Part shown: positions 48,001-56,505 of the stretch, in pieces
Layout of the letters: each line of letters starts with the position of its first letter
Numbering within the stretch: the first letter of the stretch is position 1
NCBI RefSeq assembly: GCF_029873635.1
Contig: NC_080423.1
Span: 101,990,991 to 102,054,990 of the forward strand
Origin: Malania oleifera
Lineage: Eukaryota > Streptophyta > Magnoliopsida > Santalales > Ximeniaceae
DNA length: 64,000 nt
Direction: 5' to 3'
Notes under the pieces: model-generated
Told to the model about the DNA's origin: nothing
Databases searched by the model: none
What the model saw: only the letters and a program-made list of their open reading frames with translations
Translations under genes and position numbers: made by a program

Positions 48001-49460
48001 ACACCATAGAGATGCTAAAAACTGGATCTTATCCCAGACCAACTCCCAAATTAATTTTTTCCAGGAGAATATCCATGCATTGCATACAATCCATATCCCC
48101 CATAAAATTGCAAATATACCACACCTCCACAAGGCTGCCCAATCCTTCCTTCTGTCAAAACCTGTGAAAGAAATGGCTCGTAAATCTTCCACCGATACAG
48201 GGCATACCCAACTCTCCAGCACGATACCAAACAACTTATTCCAAATCCTCCAAGCAAAGTCAGTGTAAAAGGAGATGAGAAGCTGTCTGAGAGTCATTGA
48301 AACATAGCACACAGACATCAGGAGAAAGAGCTTTCAAAGGTCTTCTGATTTGCGACAAGTTGTTCTTATTTATTTTATTAAGCACAACCAACAAAGTGAA
48401 AGCCTTAACCTTTGAGGGATCCTTAAGCATAACTTTTGAGGGATCCTTAAGCAACTAAATTAAACCATTAGACATTCTTTAAGCACTTCAAAATCTAACC
48501 TGAAGCATCATACTCCCTAAGAAGCTACTCCCTCAATTATGTGCTTCTGTCATGGAACCTACGAGCTACTGCTATTAGAAAAATCTACAAACAGCAACAA
48601 ATGCTGTTAGCCCCAGAAAAACCTAAATTTATTCCCAATCCATCAATTTCATAATGGTTCTGATTATTTTGGATGCACTTTCCAGATAACCAATTCGTTA
48701 ACTTCAAATGCCTGAAAGACAGAAATGGAACCATTCTAACCCCCACAACCCCGAGTGGATCTCTCAAATTTTTAAAAGCAAACAACTGAACAAGTCAACC
48801 AAACTAAACCATTAGGCATTCTGTGAGCACTTTAAAAATCTAATTCCCAATCTTCATACTCCCCAAGAAGCTCCTTCTCCCTCAATTATGTGATTTTTCC
48901 AAGGAACCTGGGAATTTTTCAAGATAACCGCTTAGTCACCTTCAAATGCCCTTGAAGACAGAAAGGAACCATTCGAACCCCACAATCGACACCCAAAACG
49001 CCAAGTAATCTCAAAATTTTCCAAAAGCAAACAACCAACAGCCAAATTTTAATCATTAAGGCATTCCTTAAGCACTTTAAAACCTACTCATACACCCTGA
49101 GAATTTACTCCCTCAATTATGTGATTTTGCCATGGAACCAATCAAATAAAGATGATCTTTGAGCAGTTCAAGAAACATAATCATACCCCCAAAAAGCTAC
49201 ACTTTCAGATTGTGTAATTTTTGTACGAAATTCTTAAAATATTAATAGTATCTATGCAAACGTATTTAAAAAACACAAAAGGGAATAAAGGACTTACCAT
49301 TGTCGTCCCTGTTGCAGACCATGGAGGGCACCGACACGGTGTACCTGTCCTTTCCTCTTGATTCGTTGACAGCCGTCGATTTCCCGAGATCTTTGATCGG
49401 ACGGGCGGCACCGGAGGCTGATTTCGATCTAACCACGGCGCTGCCCCGTTCTCTATGCAT
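36094..49460 (-). CDS. CKB: Protein kinase CK2 regulatory subunit beta
   Basis: Five exons, 49298-49460, 42459-42677, 41188-41297, 40926-41091 and 36094-36218, splice at GT-AG sites in phase to 260 residues (plant CKBs are usually about 275-290). The variable, basic N terminus (1-54) is short. Next come the acidic stretch and family core ([29 protein letters not shown]). The zinc finger is intact: Cys176, Cys181, Cys204, Cys207, with the canonical spacing x4/x22/x2. The C terminus reads [14 protein letters not shown] to GFKIHK. The protein dimerises through the zinc finger and docks two CK2 alpha subunits, setting substrate choice in clock, light and stress pathways. Oddities: [19 protein letters not shown] differs from the usual CCGQPCLPVGQSDIPRSS, and QEID replaces QGNID at the last junction. 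It reads as intact but somewhat diverged. Confidence 0.93.
36940..39237 (+). mobile_element. 5'-truncated RTE-clade LINE in CKB intron 4
   Basis: The body 36955-39222 is flanked by imperfect 15-bp direct repeats (ATTCGAGTATTTTCA and ATTCAAGCATTCTCA, three transitions apart). The 3' end reads TTAGTTTTGTTGTTGTTGTTGTA, the simple tail typical of plant RTE elements. ORF2 begins in the endonuclease-RT linker ([19 protein letters not shown]), so the endonuclease is missing. RT motifs follow: [15 protein letters not shown] (about 38060-38110), [10 protein letters not shown] (about 38170-38205) and [10 protein letters not shown] (about 38408-38440). The C-terminal block is [14 protein letters not shown] (about 38800-38840). 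Several frameshifts and stops split it (for example breaks near 37150, 37800, 38225 and 38700), so it is dead. It lies antisense to CKB. Confidence 0.9.
39246..39474. mobile_element. MITE (Tourist-like?) in CKB intron 4
   Basis: About 230 bp with imperfect terminal inverted repeats (left GCCTGTTTAAAAATTATTTT, right on the minus strand AAGGGTTTGTTTAATTGTGG). Both ends abut TTA/TA-like sequence. It lies just downstream of the LINE. The terminal sequence resembles that of the element at 40077. Assignment to PIF/Harbinger is tentative. Confidence 0.5.
40077..40704. mobile_element. Larger MITE-like element in CKB intron 4
   Basis: Terminal inverted repeats about 30 bp long: left AGGGACCATTTAGTTGTGAA, right (minus strand) AGGCCCTGTTTAGTTGTGAA. 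Flanked by TTG/TTA-like bases, consistent with a 3-bp target. About 630 bp with an internal AT-rich part and no transposase. Confidence 0.55.
41298..42458. other. CKB intron 2
   Basis: A 1.16-kb intron. Nothing recognisable besides open frames without homology. The sequence around 41690-42060 is less AT-rich than its surroundings, but no family was recognised. Confidence 0.5.
43011..43333. repeat. 163-bp tandem duplication in CKB intron 1
   Basis: Units starting at 43011 and 43174 share landmarks CAAAGGGTCATTTAATTAC and GACCATGTCACCATGGTAAG. They differ by scattered substitutions, so the duplication is old. Confidence 0.9.
43640..43930 (-). mobile_element. Decayed LINE fragment (reverse-transcriptase zinc-binding region)
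   Basis: The minus strand encodes [20 protein letters not shown], which resembles the [14 protein letters not shown] block of the LINE piece at 47790-48450. After about 30 residues the resemblance is lost through frame changes. A short remnant of the same L1-type LINE family. Confidence 0.5.
43931..47168. other. Central part of CKB intron 1
   Basis: AT-rich intron sequence with the TAA microsatellite, T-rich runs near 46060-46075, 46688 and 47038-47054, and no recognisable gene or intact element. Confidence 0.45.
44374..44403. repeat. (TAA)n microsatellite
   Basis: About nine AAT units in CKB intron 1. Confidence 0.9.
47176..47355 (-). other. Possible alternative exon in CKB intron 1
   Basis: A minus-strand open stretch reads [18 protein letters not shown] then [17 protein letters not shown]. 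It is preceded by ...CATTAG then ATGATG, an acceptor in exactly the phase that CKB exon 1 needs, and has a possible donor (CTCG followed by GTTACT near 47257) that would keep phase with exon 2. No family was recognised and the known CKB proteins lack it, so it may be chance or a captured fragment. Confidence 0.2.
47540..49180. repeat. Diverged tandem array in CKB intron 1
   Basis: Three to four units of about 250-350 bp share ATCCATCAATTTCATAATGG, CTTCAAATGCC...GACAGAAA, CCCACAAYCSAC and CTCCCTCAATTATGTG. They begin near 47540, 48480, 48830 and 49080. The first unit is split by the LINE fragment at 47790-48450, and two copies of GAGGGATCCTTAAGC lie in tandem near 48413-48452. Confidence 0.7.
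47790..48450 (-). mobile_element. LINE 3' fragment with reverse-transcriptase zinc-binding (zf-RVT) domain
   Basis: The minus strand encodes [17 protein letters not shown] followed, after frame changes near 48290, by [20 protein letters not shown] and [18 protein letters not shown]. This is the C-terminal zf-RVT block common in plant L1-like elements. The low-coordinate end carries a short A-rich tail on the element strand (near 47788-47799). Strongly truncated at the 5' side and frame-disrupted; nested in the tandem array around it. Confidence 0.75.
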
Positions 49461-49593
49461 CTTCTTCTCGCCCAGTCCCACCTTCACTCTCTGCACATTA
49501 TCAGCGTCATGAAAGCTCTATATACTGGCTGGCAAACGTTGTCCGACAATACAAAACCGATAGGATTCAGATCAACGAGAAGAACTGACGCAT

Positions 49594-49595
49594 CG

Positions 49596-49659
<64 letters not shown>

Positions 49660-49668
49660 CAGAGAGAA
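49594..49668. repeat. (GT)n(GA)n compound microsatellite in CKB promoter/leader
   Basis: GT units (49594-49617) pass directly into GA units (to about 49650, then interrupted), 130-210 bp upstream of the CKB ATG; on the gene strand it reads (TC)n then (AC)n. Probably within the 5' UTR or core promoter. Confidence 0.85.
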
Positions 49669-51851
49669 GAGACTGTGGGAAATTAAACCTGGACGGCGCC
49701 GGTTACCGGCAAGCTTTAAGGCTCCGTTTGGGCGTAAAATTTTGTGGAAGGCAAAAGATATTTTTAGGGCGGATCGAATTAAAAAGCAACAAAGTTTACT
49801 TAGGGAAGTAATCTCATATTGCCAAAAAAGGAAAGACAAATTAAGGGTAAAATTTTGTAAAACGATCTTACTGCCATTTAAGGTAGTTCTTACTCTTATT
49901 GGATTTTGTACAAAATTCTATCTACAAATAGAAATAATGGTAAAGCTTATATTAAAATAAAAAAAAGGCAATGGAAGAAAATATTATAGTTTTTCATTTG
50001 TAATAAAATAGAGCAATCTTGTACATTTCACGTGGACAAATTGACCTACTTTAAGCATGTCAATAACGTGCAAAGTATAAGTAAAAGCAAATTTGTTCGA
50101 TGAGCTTACTTGTCCTGGGCAGGTCAGCCACATGCTTAACACATGGAGAGTCGACTTACTCGAATGCCTAACACATAGACGAGTTGACCTGCACACCTGA
50201 GGAAGATAATCTTACATCTAACAAGACAGTTATTGACAAACTAAGATTAGTAAAAATTACCCATTAAATAATCACCAAGATGATTATACACGTTCATACC
50301 CACATGACCTTGCATTGAGGAAATTATACAAAGGATCTCTCTTTTTACATTTACATGTCTATGTGCTTATATTTTAGATGTTGAAAATATGACAAATTGA
50401 TCATATATACATATAAATATCAAAATCTAAAGAAGGGCACTCATTTCCAACATGTTAAGAATTTAGATAACAAATAAAGAGTCAAAACCACATTAAGGGG
50501 AAGATCCCATTATATAATTTCCTCTATAGGAATTACCCATTATATAATTGGAAGGTCCACGTAAAGATCAAAATATGAAAAGGGAAGAATCATCTCTTAG
50601 AATGTAAATACATACAATCAAATTGAAAAATCGCTCTCTCTTTCTCTCTCTCTCTCTTAGACCCCTACTCTTTTACATTTTTTTCAAACCTAATCACTAA
50701 TTAACTTAGACATCAAAAATATTCCAAGAGGTCGTCAGAACTAATATTTAAACTTTTGAGTTTGTGACTTGAGTTGATTTTATAGTTCTACATGATTTCA
50801 CAAATTTTAATTCTTATCTCTATATATTTTTCCTAAGCTTTTAACTGACAGAATCATTTAATCAAATTTTTTCTTATTTTTCAAATTTATAACTTTTTAG
50901 GGGAAAGTAATAAGATTTGTTTAAATTTAAAAATCAAAATAATTTATTAAATTACTTATATACACATCATTTGAAAACATTAATTTTTTAAGTGTCCATT
51001 AATTGTGGAAATATTTTTATTTTATTTTTTAATTTTCTAAAATATTAGAAAATTTTACACTTATTTTTAGTTTTTCAAAAAATTAATTAAAAAGATAAAA
51101 ATAAAAAGTTTGTAACTGCACGAATAGTTTTATTTTTTTATTTCTAAATTTTAAAATAAATATTACAAAGAGAGACAGTTTATTTTTTAAAGTTTTCAAA
51201 AAATATATAATGTGATATTTGAGATCATGAATTAAATTAGGGGTTTGTACTTAGATTTTTGTAATTTTTTTAAAAAAAAAAAAACCAATGCATAACCCAC
51301 ACGAAATTTTTTTATATAAATTTAAAAAATTAGAGGACAAGGTATTATTTTTTTAATTAAACAAAAAATTTAAAATGAAAAATTAACTTTTTTCATAGAC
51401 AAACAGAGGCAAAAATTTTTATTATTGTTAATTTATTTTACAGATATTTAGAACAAAAAATTAGTTAACTTTTTTTGTAATTGTCTCAAAAATTAAAATA
51501 AAAAATAAAAATTATTTCACTCTCTACACATGTTTGGATATGTGCATAAATAATTGAGTCATAAATAATCAAAATTAGTTGGGTATGTCAGGTTTTTGAA
51601 AATAAAAGTCTAACATTATGTTTGGAAATGTCTTGATTTTAGAGTTGTATTAGATTTGAATAAAATATAATATAAAATTGTATTGAAAATTATTCAATTC
51701 TTATGTTTGAAATAAATACTCCAAATGCAGTATGAGAATTATAGTTATTAGGCAAAATGTGCATGAAAAAAGGAGTAATATTATATAATATATTTTCATT
51801 TTTTATTTCTTATTTTTTTTGGTTGTCAATCAATTTCATTATGCCTCAATC
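49669..51851. other. Intergenic, upstream of CKB
   Basis: No gene recognised. A patch at about 50030-50200 has repeated GACCTACTTTAAGCATG-like and CATGCTTAACACATGGAGAG-like phrases. A CT tract lies near 50637-50660. The remainder is AT-rich with frequent A and T runs. Confidence 0.45.
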
Positions 51852-52289
51852 AGTATTTATGTTGCCCCCGCGAGCATGACGTAATGGAAAGGTATCAAAA
51901 CGTAAGAAAAAGCATTAAGAGTTCAATTCTAGGTAAATACACTCACGGAACCAGCGGTACCTGTGGATTGTGAGAATTTACTTTATAAGCCAACGATGAC
52001 TAAGGATGGTGAGAGTTTACTCTATAAGCCAGCGAGACCCGTAGATGGTAAGAGTTCTCTGTGAGCCATTGGGGATCGTAGATGGTAATGGAAATGTGTC
52101 ACAGGGGTCGAGTTGGCCGAATGTCAAACTGATGCATGAAAGTCGTATCGTATTTCGGACTTTACCCTGATCAACGAGACTTGGGGGTGAAGGACACTGA
52201 TCCGTAGGTTTGGTGCCGCATCAGAGGGTCCGAAGAGTTTGTTGGTGGCTGAAAATCCTATATAATAAAAAAAAATTAGTATTTATGTT
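51852..52289 (+). mobile_element. tRNA-derived SINE, copy 2, with 12-bp target duplication
   Basis: The body 51864-52277 starts with a tRNA-like head (GCGAGCATGACGTAATGG, and B-box-like GAGTTCAATTCTAGG) and ends in TATAATAAAAAAAAATT. It is flanked by AGTATTTATGTT at 51852-51863 and 52278-52289. Homologous over its whole length to the copy at 24767-25174. It contains internal short repeats around GATGGTRAGAGTTTACTCT. Confidence 0.85.
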
Positions 52290-53150
52290 AATCAAATCAA
52301 AACTGTCGTGGTGCTTAATTGGAATAATTAGCTATTATAGAATCAATTAATTGGATTTTCATGGAATCAAATTTCTATTATTAATCGACAAGGCTTTATT
52401 TTATGAATGGCTATGGTGATTTTGCACTAAAAAAAAATCATAGCTTTTGAATGAATGTTATTTGTTCTAAATGTGATTATGAGTTTAATGCAGGTTTATG
52501 AATTCCCCATTACTCAACTTTACTATTCAAAAAAGTAAATGCGTTTAAAAATATAATTTCGATATAAATAAAATAACAAATTTTGTTAAAAAAAAAAAAG
52601 GAAATTACACTCTTCTCGCATGTGATATATAATTTTTAAGTTAATTGACAAAATATATCATATCAATTTATCCCTTTTTTTATTAGAAAAGTTCATTGAA
52701 ACCCTTCCTTGCCACCACTTGGGCTCCTAACTCTTGAAATTTCAGCCCAATCTTCTTCCATGAAAGCCCAAACATTCACAAAAATGGACTAACCTTCGAT
52801 TTCATTTTGCCTATAAATAGGAATTTCATAATCTAAAAATGCATTCTCAAGTTAAGAAAATTTATGAATATTTATTTTATTTTTTACGAAAGACAAGGCC
52901 AGGTAAGTTTATATTTGTATGCATTCAATATTCAATTTTTTTATTTTCAAATTTATTATAACTTAAATTTCATATGCGCATGTAATTTAAAGAAATTTAT
53001 GCTAGTAGTCACGTTTTAATTTTTTTTTTTATATACCCACTTAACTTTCTACATTTATGTTTGCGGGATAATATTTGATTTAATTTTATATCAGTTTAAA
53101 CGTTTTTTTCATTTGGCATAGCAAAATACATTAATCAATATAAATGGGTA
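52290..53150. other. Intergenic AT-rich stretch
   Basis: Between the SINE and LTR E. Runs of T and A and no recognisable feature. Confidence 0.5.
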
Positions 53151-53176
53151 TGTAATGACCCGAAAATTTTAATGAT

Positions 53177-53424
53177 AAAATAATTGGAAAAAATAATAGA
53201 TGAAAAAGATAAACAAGGAATAAAGGAAAAGAATGGAAAAGAAAAGTTTAGAAGAAAAAGGGAAAAGAAATTGTAAAAGGGAACAAATAGATGCTCGTAT
53301 AAAATAATTGGAAAAAATAATAGATGAAAAAGATAAACAAAGAATAAAGGAAAAGAACAGAAAAGAAAAGTTTAGAAGAAAAAGGGAAAAGAAATTGTAA
53401 AAGGGAACAAACAGGTGCTCGTCG
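53177..53424. repeat. 124-bp tandem duplication in LTR E
   Basis: Units 53177-53300 and 53301-53424 begin AAAATAATTGGAAAAAATAA and differ at only a few bases, so the duplication is much younger than the nest. Confidence 0.9.
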
Positions 53425-53550
53425 ATGAGCATGATTTTCTCGTCGACGAGAGATCTTTGGAAACTCGTCGACGAGTTTACGGCCTTGTCAACGAGTGTTC
53501 TTCAGTGGTTCGTCGACGAGTCCTATCTTCTCATCGATGAGTCCACGTGG
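53415..53550 (+). promoter_or_regulatory. TCGTCGACGA motif array in LTR E
   Basis: About seven copies, including TCTCGTCGACGAGAG, ACTCGTCGACGAGTTT and GTTCGTCGACGAGTCC, end at CCACGTGG and TATAAGAAGG (near 53554). The related LTR F lacks any such array. Confidence 0.5.
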
Positions 53551-54083
53551 CAAAGTCGAGTATAAGAAGGTTTGGGGAAGCTCGGATTCAGCTCGAATCA
53601 ACGATCGAAAGTCGCTACGGTGTTCTAGGGAAGATTCTCTACACATCTTGCAGATTAGTTTCTTAAATTGGGCTTTTCGGGAAACGCTTCTAAGTTTAAG
53701 TAAGGGTTTGGATTCTTAGTTTTGGGTTTTAAAAAGATTATTTAAGGTTATTAAGTTGAGAAAATGTATAAATAATAGTTTATTTAATTAAATTAGGGTT
53801 TTTAAACCAGAGACTAGGTGAGCATCATAGGCATAAGATTGGGATACCTGTTGGTGTAGTTCAAGGATTCAGGTAAGGGGGAAATTTATATATTAAATTA
53901 GGTTTTTATGAATTAAATGGAAATGGATTATGTTTTATTTATGTATATATGTTTTCATGTGGGTATAAAATGTCAATCATGTAAATTACGTTTTCTGAGC
54001 TTAGGTGTAACGCCCTGAACCCTTAAACCAAGGTTCAGTGCGTTATACCTGATAAAATTCATAATAATCCATAATTCACGATT

Positions 54084-55509
54084 TAACGACCCGAAGAATA
54101 ACGATATTTAAATAATAAAGAAGAAAGAAATGGAAATAGTAACAGAAAGAGGCAACCGACTTCATCTTTGGAGGTGATAATTCCAAGAAAATTTCCCAGA
54201 CCTCGTCGACAAACACAGGGGTTTCTTCAACGAGGGTACTTCAGGATCTCGTCGACGAGGTCCCGTCTCGTCAACGAGAAGATATCGAGAAGGATTTTTG
54301 GAAGTCTGAAATTCATCAACGAGGGAGCAGGTTCGTCAATGAACTTTCTACAGGACTTGTCGACGAGGTGACGTAGCTCATCGACGAATCCCGCAATATA
54401 AATAGTGCTTAAACTCAGTTTTTGCGCAGAATCTGACCAAAGACCCCCTTCTCTCTCTCCTCTACAGCCCTTCCCCTTTCTCTCTTTGATTTCGGCCCCG
54501 TCAGTCGCCGAATCATCGATCTGAGGCCACCACGACACTCGTGGTGGAGTTCTCTTCAAGTCTGCTGGGGCGGATCGTCGGTGGGATCAAGTCGAATTTC
54601 TTCCTAGAATCAGGGTAAGGTCTTTCAATCAATTTTTAGCCTTCTGTCAGTTGTAGGAAATGATGTAGGCAAAGAAATATTGATATTCTGTTATGGAGAA
54701 TGTTGTATTCAGGGTGTTGAGTGGAGAGCCCTGCAGGTATAGGACCAATATACGATAAGGGCTTTTAATAGTTAGGTAAGGGAAATATGCTATGTTAGAC
54801 TAATTTAGTATGATTTTCAGTATAGTATAAATATTTATACCAGATTATTATTCACAGTATGAATTAATATAGTTTTACAGTTTATCCATTGTGTATAATA
54901 TGTTTTAAATTACTATGTGGCTTGAGAATATAAATATAGTACAAAGACATGCTTTATAGTATTTTCAGAGCTATGTTTTACAGAAAATATTTATAGTAAT
55001 TACAGAATACCATGATTGTTATAGTTGATACAGATACAGTTTATAGTACCATGACATACAGTTTTACAGCTTATTTCTGAAATGCAGTTGATACAGATAT
55101 AGTTTATCACAGCATCATGATTTATACAATTATTATAGAATCATGGTAAAACAGATAGTGGTATATAGAGATATATTATATAGTATCATGCCCTATTGGA
55201 CCGTTATAGATTACAGAGCACGGTACCATTGCTATATACAGTATATAGAGCGCAACCACCTATTCAAATAATACGTGGTATAAAGGTCGATCGTATAAAG
55301 CCCACGAGTGGACAAGCTCCCTATCAGATATGGGTTGAGGAGGACTGATCAGACTGATGGAGTTTAGTGATTTATTCTTGGTTGGCCAACTAGGGTAAAT
55401 CCTGCCTACGGGCCGCACAACCTTGTCATGAGGGGTTAAATCATGACACACAATTATCCATAGGGAAGTTTTCAGTTATTACTATGTTTATACAGATTTA
55501 CAAAGACAG

Positions 55510-55561
<52 letters not shown>

Positions 55562-56094
55562 GTATTTTGAGTAGAAACCTAAAGTACAGAAATGTTAAGT
55601 AACAGGAGAAAGGTGATAGTTATATTACTGGTATTGTATTTTACAGTTTCAGTGATACATGATTATATAGTAATAGATTTTTATAGTATTGTAACTCATT
55701 TGCCACACACTAGCAATAGCATATTTCGTCTTACTGAGTGTTGACTCATCCCAATTACTTTAACATTTTTCAGGTGATCCAAGTAGGCGAGCAGATCAAG
55801 CTCACAGATAGAGGGGTGTTAGTATTGCCCTGACAGTAGTGTGAGTATTTTTTGGGAGTATGTTTGTATAGTCCTAGCCAGTTGAGGGATTCTGAAAAAC
55901 AAACATATATGTATATTTTGGGAAATACGTTAGCACTCTGATGTTGTATATAATTATATATGGTTATGTTCATTTGATTTCCGTTTCTCGCTGTTTAGGT
56001 TGATGGTTGGGTTTAATTCAGTTTGGCATTAAAGCATTATAAATGTTATAGAATATATATATATATAAAACCCAAGTTAAATAGCAGGTCGTTA
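54084..56094 (+). mobile_element. LTR G (B-like gypsy LTR) inserted in F
   Basis: Its ends are an 8-bp inverted pair, TAACGACC at the left and GGTCGTTA at the right; the flanks CGATT and CAATT fit a 5-bp target duplication with one transition. The body is homologous to LTR B, including the block with CTCCCTATCAG and CATGAGGGGTTAAATCATGA and an AT microsatellite (55518-55557). It has a motif array (54195-54395) followed by TATAAATA (54397-54404) and a CT-rich leader. No coding part; solo LTR. Confidence 0.7.
54195..54404 (+). promoter_or_regulatory. LTR G promoter: motif array plus TATA box
   Basis: Eight or so motif copies (CTCGTCGACAAAC, CTCGTCGACGAGG, TTGTCGACGAGG and decayed forms) lie at 20-30 bp intervals, then TATAAATA at 54397. 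Same order as in LTRs B and C. Confidence 0.5.
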
Positions 56095-56505
56095 CAATTA
56101 TATGCATCGGAAAACATAAACATATTCTCTATATAATATAAAAACATAATCAATAATACCAGAGTTTACTACCCCTATATAACATCCCTACTATCCATCC
56201 AACACCTGCATTACCATAAATACATACCTCTCCAAACATTCCAGTATTTTCACAATCATTCATTTCATAACTGACTTAAAACATAAAGATATAAAACATA
56301 AACATTTACATTCCCCAAAGTATTATCATTATATACCCTTTTTCTTTTATGATTCTCAAAAAGGCTAAAACTCTCAAGCTTCCTAAGCTCGATCTCGAGG
56401 AAATCCTGAAAAAAGATACATTTATATTCGGGTGAGACACATCTCAGTAAAGGAAGAAACAATATAATAAACACAGGGTATGGCTAACATGAGCTATATA
56501 AGTAT

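Noticed and set aside
54006-54083. Short sequence starting TGTAACGCCCTG read as the start of a separate plus-strand LTR
   Set aside because: It is better explained as the end of solo LTR F on the minus strand (ending GGGCGTTACA), because the 5-mers outside 54006 and 60862 match as a target duplication.
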